A stretch of DNA of 64,000 nucleotides from Alcanivorax sp. S71-1-4. Its GTDB lineage: Bacteria > Pseudomonadota > Gammaproteobacteria > Pseudomonadales > Alcanivoracaceae. A program made the position numbers and the translations under genes. The stretch spans positions 62,001 through 126,000 of the forward strand of contig NZ_AQOR01000008.1 in the NCBI RefSeq assembly GCF_009846755.1, read 5' to 3'. The notes beneath the pieces are model-generated. The model was not told the DNA's origin. It was given only the letters and a program-made list of their open reading frames with translations, and ran no database searches. Positions 17,225 through 26,520 of the stretch are shown here, piece by piece (positions within the stretch are counted from its first letter, which is position 1; each line of letters opens with the position of its first letter).

Positions 17225-18580
17225 CTATGCGGTGGGCTGGGCACGACAGCGAAGACGACGCAGTGCTGCTTCGACCACCAGCACTACCGCCAGGCTTGCC
17301 CCCGCCAACGGAAACAAGACCAGCATCCCCGCCGTTATGCCCACCAGCAACCGTTTGCGTGGCGGCGCCAGTGCACGCGGCGCGCCCAGGCCGGTGTGCG
17401 GTCTGCGGCGCCACCACATGATCAGCCCGGTAATCACCAGTGCGATGATGGCCAGGCAAGTGAACAGCATGATCATCTGATTCAGCCTGCCGAAGTAATT
17501 GCCCATATGAATTGCCACCCCCCACTCAACGGCCTTTGCGATGGCGCCGTAGTCTGCGAAACGGACGTCTCCCAGCACTTCGCCGCTATAGCGGTCCAGA
17601 TGAATGGTGTGTTGTCCTTCCGGTTGTGCCGGGTAAGTGTAGGCGCTGTAGACGTCGTTGCCGTTTTGCGGCAGTGACAGGCGATAGACGCTGTCCATGC
17701 CATGCGTGGCAAGCAGCGCGGCGGCGGCATCGACGCCGATGTCCTCGCCGGTGCTGTGGTGATGAGGCGCATGGCCGCCGGAATGGGGCAGGGGGGCCTG
17801 CTCCAGTGCCCAGGGCGCTTCTCCGAGCGTGTCGACCAGGGTTTTCTGGTGGCTGCTGTCGTTATGGTGCCGCAGGTGGGCGGGGTAGCCGAGCCCGAGT
17901 GCATTGCTCACCGGTTGCAGTACCTGGCCGCCCCAGACCGAGGCCCAGGGCAGGCCGCTGAGAATCAGAAATACGATCAGCGGTGCGGTGTAGAGCCCGG
18001 TGAAACGATGGATGTCACGCCAGAATTTGCGGCCGCGCAGCGTCAGCTTCGGTACCCAGCGTTGCTGGTTGCCTCGTGGCCACCACAGGTACAACCCGGT
18101 GGCGATCAAGATCAATCCCCAGCAGGCGGCGATCTCGACAATGGCATCGCCCACATCACCCAGCATCAGCGAGCCATGGAACACATCCGCGAATCCCACC
18201 AGCGTGCGTGTGTAGACGAAACTGCCAAGCACCTGGGCCGTGCCCGGATCAACAAAAGCACGCAGTGGCGCGCCTTCAGCGGGCGTGACATACAGCATTG
18301 CGCTGCGCCCCGGTGCGGTCGGCATATCGACGCGTGTGACAGTGCCGCCGGGCCATGCGGCGTCGGCGGCGGCGATCCAGTGCGAGGGAGGCAATGCCGG
18401 GGCATCGCTCTGTGCAAACCGCAGCCCAGGATAAATCAGGTCGTTCAATTCGTCGTTGAACAGGTAGATGGCGCCGGTGACCGACAGGATCAGCAGAAAC
18501 GGGGCCGTGAACAATCCGGCATAGAAATGCCAGCGCCAGAGGGTGTTGTACAGCGGGCCGCTGCGTGATGTGTCGGCCAT
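17225..18580 (-). CDS. PepSY-associated membrane protein (iron-uptake linked)
   Basis: 451 residues on the minus strand. The N-terminal WRWHFYAGLFTAPFLLILSVTGAIYLF is the first of about four or five membrane helices, others near residues 140-160, 190-215, 345-375 and 405-440. The periplasmic loops hold PepSY-type segments, including PEGQHTIHLDRYSGEVLGDVRFADYG. Such proteins are often encoded beside TonB-dependent siderophore receptors and may help reduce or release iron from the siderophore in the periplasm. It starts 2 nt after the receptor stop, forming an operon. It ends 154 bp from the split Rpn gene on the opposite strand. Confidence 0.85.
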   Translation of the reverse strand: MADTSRSGPLYNTLWRWHFYAGLFTAPFLLILSVTGAIYLFNDELNDLIYPGLRFAQSDAPALPPSHWIAAADAAWPGGTVTRVDMPTAPGRSAMLYVTPAEGAPLRAFVDPGTAQVLGSFVYTRTLVGFADVFHGSLMLGDVGDAIVEIAACWGLILIATGLYLWWPRGNQQRWVPKLTLRGRKFWRDIHRFTGLYTAPLIVFLILSGLPWASVWGGQVLQPVSNALGLGYPAHLRHHNDSSHQKTLVDTLGEAPWALEQAPLPHSGGHAPHHHSTGEDIGVDAAAALLATHGMDSVYRLSLPQNGNDVYSAYTYPAQPEGQHTIHLDRYSGEVLGDVRFADYGAIAKAVEWGVAIHMGNYFGRLNQMIMLFTCLAIIALVITGLIMWWRRRPHTGLGAPRALAPPRKRLLVGITAGMLVLFPLAGASLAVVLVVEAALRRLRCRAQPTA

Positions 18581-18582
18581 GG

Positions 18583-20736
18583 TCAGAAGCGGCCTGTCCA
18601 GCCGAGTTCCACTGTGCGCGGTGCGCCGATGTAGACCTGCGTGGCGCTGTAGCCTGACCAGTCGGCATAGAATTCATCGGTCAGGTTGCGGCCGCGCAGG
18701 GTCAGTGTGCCGCCGGCCAGCGGGTAGCCGACCCAGGCGTCCAGCAGGGTACGGTCCTGTACACGATACTGGTTGCTGTCGCTGGTGTAGAAACCCCCCG
18801 TGTGCTGTACCGCCGCGCCGAGTGTCAGCGGGACCTGGACTAGCCGGTATTGGCTGCTCAGTTGCCACAGAACGTCCGGCACATTGGTGGGCCGGTTGCC
18901 CGAGAGATCATTGCCGGCGCCGTCGGTGAGGCGGGTGTATTCGGCTCTGGCCAGCATGCCGTTGGCGTTGACTTGCCACTGCGGCGTCAGTTGCAGCTGC
19001 AGGTCCAGTTCCACGCCCCGGGTTTCGCGGGTGCCGCCCTGCACGGTGAGTGACGGGTCATTGACGTCGCGGGTAAGGATGTCGTCCTGCCGGATGCGGA
19101 ATGCAGAGGCGGTGAGGGTGGCCTTGTCCTGCCACAGGGTGCTGCGCAGGCCGGCTTCCATGGCGCGTCCGGTGGACAGATCAAACCCGGCACGGGCCAT
19201 GTTGCTGAGCAGGAATTGCGTGATCGGTGAGCTGGCGCGATTGTACTGGGCAAACAGCTGCGTGCTGTTGCTGAGGTCGTACACGGCGCCGACACGCCAG
19301 GCGAGATCCTCAAAGCGGCGACCAAAGCGGTCTGCCGGTGCGCCGAGCGGATATTCCACCGTGCGGTCGAGATCAATGTAGTCGTAGCGCAGGCCGGTGA
19401 TCAGCAGCAGGCGCGGTGTCAGGTTCAGTGCATCTTCGATGAACAGGGCCCGGCTCTGCACCTGGCTGTCGAAATCCTGTTGGGTGGGATAGTTGGCCGC
19501 CGTGACGGCAGGCAGGCGGCCGCGTGCCGGGTTGAACGGGTCCACCGAGGTCGTGCTGCCAAAGCGGCGCTCGCTGGCAAAATCACTGAACTGGTATTCC
19601 ACGCCGACGCTGGCGCGGTGTTGCAGGCCGAATACCTGCCCGGTGTGGCTGGCGTAGGCACGCTCGGAGATGAACTGATGGTCGTGGCTGATCAGGGTCG
19701 TGCCGCGATCAAGCAGGCCGGAGACGCTGTTGTAGGTGAAGTCCTCGGCATTTTCCCAATCGCGTTTTGCATTGTAGAACCCCAGCTCGTTGATCAGTTG
19801 CCACTGCTCATTGAGCTGGTACACCGCACGCGTGCGCAGCCACTGGCTGTCGGCTTTCATGACGCCGTTGTCGACGTTGTAGTTATTGTCACGAAGGCGC
19901 TCGTCCAGTACCAGACCGTTGCGGCTGTGCACCACCCGGCTCGGGTCGCGTGCCACGCTTGCCGGCAGTAACGGTGTGCCCTGGTACGGCGTCTTGAAGC
20001 GGTCGCTGTACACATCAAGGGCGGTGGTCAGGCTCAGCCGGTCGCTGGCGCGCCACAGCAGGCTGGTGGTCAGCGCAGTGGCGGTGGATTCGGTGTCATC
20101 GACATAGCCGTTGCTGCGGGCATGGCTGATATCTGTGCGCAGTGCAGTATCAGGGCCGAGCACCTGGTTGGTGCCGAGGCCGATGCGGGTGCTGTCATGG
20201 CTGCCCAGGCTCAGTGCGGCGTCGTAGCGGGCGCCGTCGAGGCTGGGCTGGCGTGGTACGAGATTGATGGTGCCACCCAGGGCGCCGGTGCCCTGGATCA
20301 CGGAGGCCGGGCCTTTCAGGATTTCCACCCGCTCGAAGTTCCAGGTATCCAGGTTGCGGGAGAGCAGTGCCGGGTCTGCCGCGCGTACGCCGTCGAACAG
20401 GTAGCCCACATCACTGAAACCGCGCATCGCCACGGAGGCGGGGGAGCCGGGAATATTGCCGGCGGTGACACCGGGTGCGCTGCGGTATAACTCGATCAGG
20501 TTGCGCAGGCCGAGCATCTCGATGGTGTCGCGGTCAATCACCTCGACGGTGGCCGGCAGCTCGCGCTTACTCAGCCCGAGCCGGCTGGCCGCAGGTGGCG
20601 TCGGGTGGTCGGCGGCAGCGCTGGCGCTGATGGACACTGCATCCAGTCGGGCGGTGTCGGCGTGTGCGAAGGAAACGCCGAGCAGGGCGAACGTCAGCAC
20701 AGAGACAATCGGCGCGGGCCGGAGGACATCGGACAT
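18583..20736 (-). CDS. TonB-dependent siderophore receptor
   Basis: 717 residues on the minus strand. A signal peptide (MSDVLRPAPIVSVLTFALL...SFAHA) is followed by a plug domain (ELPATVEVIDRDTIEMLGLRN to about residue 190) and a 22-strand barrel ending in the aromatic ...VELGWTGRF, needed for outer-membrane assembly. The plug has the usual GF/R-rich segments (AMRGFSDVGYLFDGVRA). It would import a ferric siderophore with TonB energy; the ligand is not predictable. The ATG at 20736 was chosen because of the GCGGAG ribosome site 6 nt upstream and the signal peptide; a longer frame to 20937 has no such features. No convincing Fur box was found before it, although iron control is expected. Confidence 0.88.
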   Translation of the reverse strand: MSDVLRPAPIVSVLTFALLGVSFAHADTARLDAVSISASAAADHPTPPAASRLGLSKRELPATVEVIDRDTIEMLGLRNLIELYRSAPGVTAGNIPGSPASVAMRGFSDVGYLFDGVRAADPALLSRNLDTWNFERVEILKGPASVIQGTGALGGTINLVPRQPSLDGARYDAALSLGSHDSTRIGLGTNQVLGPDTALRTDISHARSNGYVDDTESTATALTTSLLWRASDRLSLTTALDVYSDRFKTPYQGTPLLPASVARDPSRVVHSRNGLVLDERLRDNNYNVDNGVMKADSQWLRTRAVYQLNEQWQLINELGFYNAKRDWENAEDFTYNSVSGLLDRGTTLISHDHQFISERAYASHTGQVFGLQHRASVGVEYQFSDFASERRFGSTTSVDPFNPARGRLPAVTAANYPTQQDFDSQVQSRALFIEDALNLTPRLLLITGLRYDYIDLDRTVEYPLGAPADRFGRRFEDLAWRVGAVYDLSNSTQLFAQYNRASSPITQFLLSNMARAGFDLSTGRAMEAGLRSTLWQDKATLTASAFRIRQDDILTRDVNDPSLTVQGGTRETRGVELDLQLQLTPQWQVNANGMLARAEYTRLTDGAGNDLSGNRPTNVPDVLWQLSSQYRLVQVPLTLGAAVQHTGGFYTSDSNQYRVQDRTLLDAWVGYPLAGGTLTLRGRNLTDEFYADWSGYSATQVYIGAPRTVELGWTGRF

Positions 20737-21060
20737 CAGGAACTCCGCAGCAAGACAGGGTGGTTCGGGCGGCGGTATTGTAGGGGCGTTGGCCCGGCCC
20801 CACCTGCGGCATAATGTCGCAGGCCCGGCGGTGGTGCCGGCAGGCACCTGGCACTTGCGCACCATTTTTTTACCATCTTTGACCGGAGTCAGGCAGGCTC
20901 CATGCATACTGTGTAGGGTCATGGACAGGTGAGGCACCAGGCTGCGGAAAAGACGACAGTCGGGTATGCATGGCAGAGGCCAGCGGGCACGCGTTTACCT
21001 GGCGCGGGCGACGCTTCTACGCTACGCACATCGCTGACAGCAACGGAGACAAGAGCCGGG
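20737..21060. promoter_or_regulatory. Divergent intergenic region, receptor gene / galU
   Basis: 324 bp between the two divergent starts. TTGACC at 20879-20884 followed 18 bp later by TGCATA is a weak promoter candidate towards galU. GGAG-N9-CTCC at about 20885 is a small palindrome. No 19-bp Fur-type palindrome was recognised. No gene is supported here. Confidence 0.3.
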
Positions 21061-21963
21061 ATGATGGTACGCAAGGCAATTCTGCCGGTGGCGGGGCTGG
21101 GCACCCGCTTTCTGCCGGCCAGCAAGGCAATTCCGAAAGAGATGATCACCGTGGTGGATCGCCCGGTGATCCAGTACGTGGTCGCCGAGGCGGTGGCCGC
21201 CGGGATTCGCGAGATTGTGCTGGTCAATCATGCGGCCAAGGCCGCCATCGAAAATCACTTTGATGTGCACTACGAACTGGAGGCCGAGCTGGCCCGCAAG
21301 GGCAAGGAGGCGTTGCTCAGGGTGCTGCGCGATATTGTGCCGCCGGAGGTGCGTGTGATCAGCGTACGCCAGGGCCGCCCGCTCGGTCTCGGGCACGCGG
21401 TGCTGTGCGCCCGTGAAGTGATCGGCGATGAGCCGTTTGCCGTGATGCTGCCGGATGTGCTGGTGGATGCGGTGCCCGCAGGTGCTGCGGTCGAAGCGGA
21501 AAATGACCTGGCACGCATGCTGGCGCGTTTCGCCGAGGGCGGTCACAGCCAGGTGATGGTCGAGGCGGTACCCCGCGAGCGGGTCGACCAGTACGGTATT
21601 GTCGACCTCGCCGGCGCGGAGCCGGCCGCAGGTGAAAGCACGCTGATGCAGGGCGTTGTCGAGAAGCCGTCGCCAGAACAGGCACCCTCGCAATTGTCAG
21701 TGGTCGGACGCTATGTGTTGCCGCCGCGCCTGTTTGCGCTGCTGGCGGAAACCGCACCGGGGGCCGGCGGTGAAATCCAGTTGACCGATGCGATTGCCGC
21801 CCTGATGCAGGAGCAGCCGGTGGCGGCCTATCGCATGCTGGGCAAGACGTATGATTGTGGCAGCAAACTCGGTTATCTGGAGGCGACGCTCGCCTACGGC
21901 CTGAGACACCCCGAACTGGGCGAGGGCTTTCGTGATCTGGCGCGCCAGGCCCTGGCGCGCTGA
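21061..21963 (+). CDS. galU: UTP-glucose-1-phosphate uridylyltransferase
   Basis: 300 residues, the usual GalU length. It makes UDP-glucose from glucose-1-phosphate and UTP. The nucleotide-binding motif LGTRFLPASKAIPKEM starts at about residue 11, followed by RPVIQYVVAEA, GLGHAVLCAREVIGDEPFAV and the VEKP segment. The ATG at 21061 has GGAG 13 nt upstream; the ATG one codon later is equally possible. It opens a block with the Ugd-like gene, pgi and the phosphohexomutase, and so feeds the cellulose synthase at 27242. Confidence 0.94.
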   Translation: MMVRKAILPVAGLGTRFLPASKAIPKEMITVVDRPVIQYVVAEAVAAGIREIVLVNHAAKAAIENHFDVHYELEAELARKGKEALLRVLRDIVPPEVRVISVRQGRPLGLGHAVLCAREVIGDEPFAVMLPDVLVDAVPAGAAVEAENDLARMLARFAEGGHSQVMVEAVPRERVDQYGIVDLAGAEPAAGESTLMQGVVEKPSPEQAPSQLSVVGRYVLPPRLFALLAETAPGAGGEIQLTDAIAALMQEQPVAAYRMLGKTYDCGSKLGYLEATLAYGLRHPELGEGFRDLARQALAR

Positions 21964-21992
21964 TCGTCATCGTATCGGAACAAGCGAATCCT

Positions 21993-23264
21993 ATGCATAT
22001 CGACGTTTATGGCAGCACGCTCTGTGCTTTGGTGACCGCAGGCACGCTGGCGTCCACCGGTCACCAGGTGACGCTGCGAGTCCCCGAAGGCGACGTGGCC
22101 GGGCAGCTCGAACGGAACGAATGTCCGTTTCGCGAGCCGGGATTGCCGGAACTGCTGTCGGAGCAGCGCGCCGCAAAGCGGCTGAAAGTGGGGCGTCTGG
22201 TGGACGCGCCGGCGACGCCCGTATCGACGGTGTTCCTGGCGCTGGAGCTGGACGACGTTGAACTGGCGCACGATATCGTCGCGCGGCTGGCTGATCTCAA
22301 GCGCCAGTTCTGGTTGCTGGTCAATCAGTCCTCTTTCCCGGTGGGCACCACTGACAAACTGCAGCAGACACTGGGTGATGTGGGTGCCGTGGTCAGCCTG
22401 CCGGATCTGTTGCAGGAGGGGGTTGCGGTGCAGAGCTTCATGCGGCCGCCGCAGTTGCTGCTGGGCAGTAACGACCCCTACGCAGAATCCCTGGTGCGCG
22501 AAATCCTGCGTCCGGTCAGCCGCCTGCGCGACCAGTTCCTGGTGATGACGCCGAAGCAGGCGGAATTCTCGAAGTTTGCGGTCATGGGCATGCTCGCCAC
22601 GCGGGTAAGTTTTATGAACGACATGGCCAGCCTGGCCGATGCGCTGGAGGTGGACATCGAGCCGGTGCGTCAGGCGGTAGGCGCGGACCCCCGTATCGGC
22701 CAGGCCTATCTGTATCCGGGCTGCGGTTTTGGTGGTCCGAGCCTGTCGCGCAACGTCATGGACCTGGCCAGCACGCTGGCGTCCAGTGGCGTCGGTTCGG
22801 AACTGCTGGATCAGGTGCTGCGCATCAATGAGCGTCAAAAGGAAGTGATGTTCCGCAAACTCTGGCGCCACTACCACACCCGCCTGGAAGGCAAGGTGGT
22901 GGCAATCTGGGGCGCAGCGTTCAAACCCGGCACCGGGCGCATCGACAATGCACCGGTGCTGCGGCTGCTGGAAGCGCTGTGGGCGCAGGAGGTCACGGTC
23001 CGGGTACATGATCCGCAGGCGCTGCCGGTGCTGCATCAGCATTACGGTACCCGGGATGACCTGGTGTTGTGCGAGGACGCCTACGACGCCGCGCGCGACG
23101 CGGACGCCCTGATACTCGTCACGGAATGGAAGCAGTACTGGAACCCGGACCTGGTGCGTCTGAAGACGCTGATGAGGGCGCCGGTACTGCTGGACGGACG
23201 CAATATCTATGACCCGCAGTTCGTGCGCCGCCATGGCTTTGCCTATTACGGTGTCGGGCGTTGA
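21993..23264 (+). CDS. UDP-glucose dehydrogenase-family protein with altered active site
   Basis: 423 residues with the overall UDP-glucose/GDP-mannose dehydrogenase layout: N-terminal Rossmann domain, central helical domain, C-terminal UDP-binding domain. Key residues are changed. The FGGSCFPKD loop with the catalytic cysteine reads FGGPSLSRN (246-254), placing Ser250 at the cysteine position. The N-terminal GxGYVG motif reads GSTLCA. The NPEFLREG loop reads LPDLLQEG. The DDxR motif after KP reads GRID. Lys194 (SKFAV) remains. Without the cysteine the two-step oxidation to UDP-glucuronate is unlikely. It may bind UDP-sugar without oxidising it, or do another reaction. It lies 29 nt after galU and about 30 nt before pgi. 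Confidence 0.8.
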   Translation: MHIDVYGSTLCALVTAGTLASTGHQVTLRVPEGDVAGQLERNECPFREPGLPELLSEQRAAKRLKVGRLVDAPATPVSTVFLALELDDVELAHDIVARLADLKRQFWLLVNQSSFPVGTTDKLQQTLGDVGAVVSLPDLLQEGVAVQSFMRPPQLLLGSNDPYAESLVREILRPVSRLRDQFLVMTPKQAEFSKFAVMGMLATRVSFMNDMASLADALEVDIEPVRQAVGADPRIGQAYLYPGCGFGGPSLSRNVMDLASTLASSGVGSELLDQVLRINERQKEVMFRKLWRHYHTRLEGKVVAIWGAAFKPGTGRIDNAPVLRLLEALWAQEVTVRVHDPQALPVLHQHYGTRDDLVLCEDAYDAARDADALILVTEWKQYWNPDLVRLKTLMRAPVLLDGRNIYDPQFVRRHGFAYYGVGR

Positions 23265-23292
23265 ACAGGCGGTGGACACAGGACGAGACGGT

Positions 23293-24969
23293 ATGATCTG
23301 GGACAACCTGCAACAGCACGCCGATACACTGCGCGGCCGCCATCTGGCCGATCTGTTTGCAGACGACCCGCTGCGTTTTCATAGCCTGCACCGGCAGGTG
23401 GGGCCATTGCTGTTCGATTTCAGCAAACAGCGGCTGACCACCGAGACGCTGGCACTGCTGGCGGAGTTTGCCGATGCCCGTGATCTGCGCGGCTGGATCG
23501 ACCGGCTGTTTGCGGGCGAAAAAGTCAACGGCACGGAAAACCGCGCGGCAATGCACTGGGCGCTGCGTGCCCGTGCAGAGGGCCATATTCCGGAGCCGGT
23601 GGCCGGTCTGTTTGGCGAGGTGGCGGATCAGCTCCAGCGCATGGAACGTATCGTCAACAAGCTGCATGCGGGGCAATGGCGTGGTGTAACCGGTGAAGTG
23701 ATTACCGATGTAGTGAACATCGGGGTGGGCGGGTCCGATCTCGGGCCATTGATGGTGAGCCGGGCACTGGAAGATTATCAGGTCAGCACGGCACAGCCGC
23801 TCAACCTGCACTTCGTGTCGTCCATGGACGGCAGCCAGTTGTCACACCTGCTGCGCATGCTGCGGCCACAGAACACGCTGTTCATCATTTCATCAAAATC
23901 CTTCACCACGGTGGACACGCTGTACAACGCCAACACCGCACGCAGCTGGCTGCGCGATGCGCTGGGGCGAGACCCGGCGGTCGTCGACTGTCACTTTCTT
24001 GGTGTCTCCGCCAGTGACACCAAAATGGCCGAGTGGGGCATTCATGAGGACAACCGCCTGCGTTTCTGGGAGTGGGTAGGGGGCCGTTTTTCGGTCTGGT
24101 CCGCCATCGGCCTGCCGGTGGCCCTGAGTATTGGCATGGGCGCCTTTCGCGACTTTCTGGCCGGTGGTCATTTCATGGACACGCATTTTCGCAATGCGGC
24201 CTGGCTGGATAACGTGCCGGTACTGATGGCGCTGACCGGCCTGTGGAATACCAATCTGCTCGGGATCAGCGCCCAGGCCATCCTGCCGTATGACGCACGG
24301 CTGAAGTACCTGCCGTCGTATCTTGAACAACTGGAAATGGAATCCAACGGCAAGTCGGTCACGCGTGATGGCGAGCCGGTGGATTACAGCACCAGCCCGG
24401 TGATCTGGGGTGAAGTCGGCCCGAATGCCCAGCACGCGTTCTATCAGTTGTTGCACCAGGGCACCCAGGTGGTGACCTGTGATTTTATCGTCCCGGCGAT
24501 GCGCTATCACGAGACGGACCGTGCCCAGGTAACCGGCACACTGAGCGGCCAGCATGAGCTGGCGCTGGCCAACTGCCTGGCGCAATCGCGCTTGCTGGCG
24601 CTCGGAGAAGCCGCCTTGCCACAGCGCGAACAGATGCCGTTCTACAAACGCTACAAGGGCAATCAGCCCAGTTCGACGCTGATGCTGGACGAGCTGACGC
24701 CGTTCGGGCTGGGCGCGTTGCTGGCGGCCTATGAGCACAAGGTCTTTACCCAGGCCGTGCTCTGGCAGATCAATCCGTTCGACCAGTGGGGCGTGGAACT
24801 GGGCAAGAAGATCGCGCTGGAAACACTGTCGCTGATCCATTCCCGCGAAGACAGTGACGACATCAGCGAGCAGATGCTGGCGACCCGGTCCGCTGCCCTG
24901 CGTGACAGCATGGATGGCTCGACCGTCGGCCTGCTCGATTTTATCAAACAACAGCGACGTGGTTTCTGA
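23293..24969 (+). CDS. pgi: Glucose-6-phosphate isomerase
   Basis: 558 residues, near the usual 549. It interconverts fructose-6-phosphate and glucose-6-phosphate. Signatures: NIGVGGSDLGPLMVSRAL, SKSFTTVDTLYN and GEVGPNAQHAFYQLLHQGT, plus the C-terminal NPFDQWGVELGKKIA. The start at ATG 23293 gives MIWDNLQQH..., matching family N-termini; 28 extra in-frame codons upstream overlap the previous gene. It sits between the UDP-sugar genes and a phosphohexomutase, so the block converts fructose-6-phosphate to UDP-glucose. Confidence 0.95.
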   Translation: MIWDNLQQHADTLRGRHLADLFADDPLRFHSLHRQVGPLLFDFSKQRLTTETLALLAEFADARDLRGWIDRLFAGEKVNGTENRAAMHWALRARAEGHIPEPVAGLFGEVADQLQRMERIVNKLHAGQWRGVTGEVITDVVNIGVGGSDLGPLMVSRALEDYQVSTAQPLNLHFVSSMDGSQLSHLLRMLRPQNTLFIISSKSFTTVDTLYNANTARSWLRDALGRDPAVVDCHFLGVSASDTKMAEWGIHEDNRLRFWEWVGGRFSVWSAIGLPVALSIGMGAFRDFLAGGHFMDTHFRNAAWLDNVPVLMALTGLWNTNLLGISAQAILPYDARLKYLPSYLEQLEMESNGKSVTRDGEPVDYSTSPVIWGEVGPNAQHAFYQLLHQGTQVVTCDFIVPAMRYHETDRAQVTGTLSGQHELALANCLAQSRLLALGEAALPQREQMPFYKRYKGNQPSSTLMLDELTPFGLGALLAAYEHKVFTQAVLWQINPFDQWGVELGKKIALETLSLIHSREDSDDISEQMLATRSAALRDSMDGSTVGLLDFIKQQRRGF

Positions 24970-24996
24970 TCCGCGTCCGCAAGAGGGCATGCTGAA

Positions 24997-26367
24997 ATGG
25001 ACGTGACGATTTCACCGCTGATTTTTCGCGCTTACGACATTCGCGGCATTGTCGGCGAGACATTGAATGAAGGCATCACCACGTTGATTGGCCGCGCAAT
25101 CGCCGCCGAAGCCCGTGATGCTGGTGAAACGCGCATCGCAGTGGCCCGGGATGGCCGTTTGTCCGGGCCGGTGATCAGTGCTGCGCTGATCGATGGGCTG
25201 CGTCTGGGCGGGCTGGACGTGGTGGACATCGGCATGGTGCCGACACCTGTGCTGTACTTTGCCACCTGTCACGTGGGCGGTGTGCGCTCCGGCGTGATGG
25301 TGACCGGCAGCCACAATCCGCCGGACTATAACGGCTTCAAGATCGTCATCAATGGACAGACGCTGTCCGGCGACCGTATCAGCGCACTGCATGCACGGAT
25401 TCGCGACGGCCGGCTCAGCGAAGGGCAGGGGCGTCTCAGCCAGCTGGATCTGCGCGAGGACTATCTCGAACGGATTGTTTCCGATGTGAAACTGGCGCGA
25501 CCGATGAAAGTGGTGGTGGATACCGGTAATGGTGTCGGCGGTGAACTGGCGCCGGAACTGATGCGGCGGCTGGGTTGCGAGACCATTCCGCTGTTCACCG
25601 AGATCGACGGTCGTTTTCCCAATCACCACCCCGACCCGGGTGACCCGGAAAACCTGCATGAACTGATCCGTACCGTGGCGGCGGAAAAAGCCGATCTGGG
25701 ATTGGGTTTTGACGGTGATGCGGACCGCGTCGGCGTGGTCACACCCAGTGGTGAACTGATCTACCCCGACCGGCTGATGATGGCCTACGCCGAAGATGTC
25801 CTGTCACGGGTGCCGGGCGGGCGGATCATTTTCGACGTGAAGTGTTCCGGCAATCTGGCCCGGGTGATCAGCGACCTGGGCGGCGAGCCGGAGATGTGGC
25901 GCACTGGGCATTCACTCATCAAGGCGCGCATGAAAGAGACGGGCGCGCCGCTGGCTGGTGAGATGAGCGGGCATATCTTTTTTCAGGAGCGCTGGTTCGG
26001 TTTCGACGATGGCCTGTATGCCGCCGCCCGGCTGCTGGAAATCCTGTCACACACGGCGCTGGATGCAGGCCGTTTCTTCGCCCGTTACCCGCAATTTCCC
26101 AGCACGCCGGAAATTAATATCGCCGTGCCGGAGGAAGACAAGTTCGCGGTGGTGGAGCGGCTTATCCGGGATGGCGACTTTGGTGAAGGGCGTCGCAGCA
26201 CCATTGATGGCATCCGGGTGGATTATGACGATGGCTGGGGGCTATGCCGGGTGTCGAATACCTCGCCGAAGCTGGTAACCCGCTACGAAGGGGTGACCGA
26301 GGCAGTCCGGGACCGGATCCGCGCCCTGTTCGAGGCGAATATCCAGCGGGCTATCCAGGGGCGCTGA
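24997..26367 (+). CDS. algC: Phosphomannomutase/phosphoglucomutase (AlgC-like)
   Basis: 456 residues, alpha-D-phosphohexomutase fold with four domains. The active serine is Ser105 in MVTGSHNPPD, the metal loop DGDADR is at 239-244, the sugar loop GEMSGH at about 323-328, and the phosphate loop near the C-terminus (RVSNTSPKLVTRYEG). It interconverts the 1- and 6-phosphates of glucose or mannose. Pseudomonas AlgC, the closest known type, serves alginate, LPS and rhamnolipid synthesis. Here it provides glucose-1-phosphate for GalU and thus cellulose. The gene starts 27 nt after pgi. Confidence 0.9.
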   Translation: MDVTISPLIFRAYDIRGIVGETLNEGITTLIGRAIAAEARDAGETRIAVARDGRLSGPVISAALIDGLRLGGLDVVDIGMVPTPVLYFATCHVGGVRSGVMVTGSHNPPDYNGFKIVINGQTLSGDRISALHARIRDGRLSEGQGRLSQLDLREDYLERIVSDVKLARPMKVVVDTGNGVGGELAPELMRRLGCETIPLFTEIDGRFPNHHPDPGDPENLHELIRTVAAEKADLGLGFDGDADRVGVVTPSGELIYPDRLMMAYAEDVLSRVPGGRIIFDVKCSGNLARVISDLGGEPEMWRTGHSLIKARMKETGAPLAGEMSGHIFFQERWFGFDDGLYAAARLLEILSHTALDAGRFFARYPQFPSTPEINIAVPEEDKFAVVERLIRDGDFGEGRRSTIDGIRVDYDDGWGLCRVSNTSPKLVTRYEGVTEAVRDRIRALFEANIQRAIQGR

Positions 26368-26453
26368 GGCGACCAGGGGAAACGTAAAATATGCCAATGT
26401 GCCTGGTGCCCACGTGGATAAGCACGCAATCTGATGACATAATGCCATCATTC

Positions 26454-26469
26454 TGTGACGAAAGTCACA
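26454..26469. promoter_or_regulatory. CRP/Vfr-type binding palindrome
   Basis: TGTGA-CGAAAG-TCACA, an exact match to the CRP consensus half-sites with 6-bp spacing. It is 52 bp upstream of the first gene of the cellulose operon. A cAMP-responsive regulator acting here would link cellulose production to carbon status; the regulator itself is not in the window. AT-rich DNA (CATAAGTTATCA, about 26481-26492) just downstream could hold the -10. Confidence 0.6.
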
Positions 26470-26520
26470 TATTACAGATACATAAGTTATCAGGTTGTTT
26501 ATCCACTGCGGCGGGAAGGT

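Noticed and set aside
17702..18568. A 288-codon plus-strand frame over the PepSY gene
   Set aside because: No ribosome site, composition is an antisense shadow, and the minus-strand protein has membrane helices and family motifs.
20737..21060. Fur box upstream of the TonB-dependent receptor
   Set aside because: No stretch fits the AT-rich 19-bp palindrome well enough to report, although iron control is likely.
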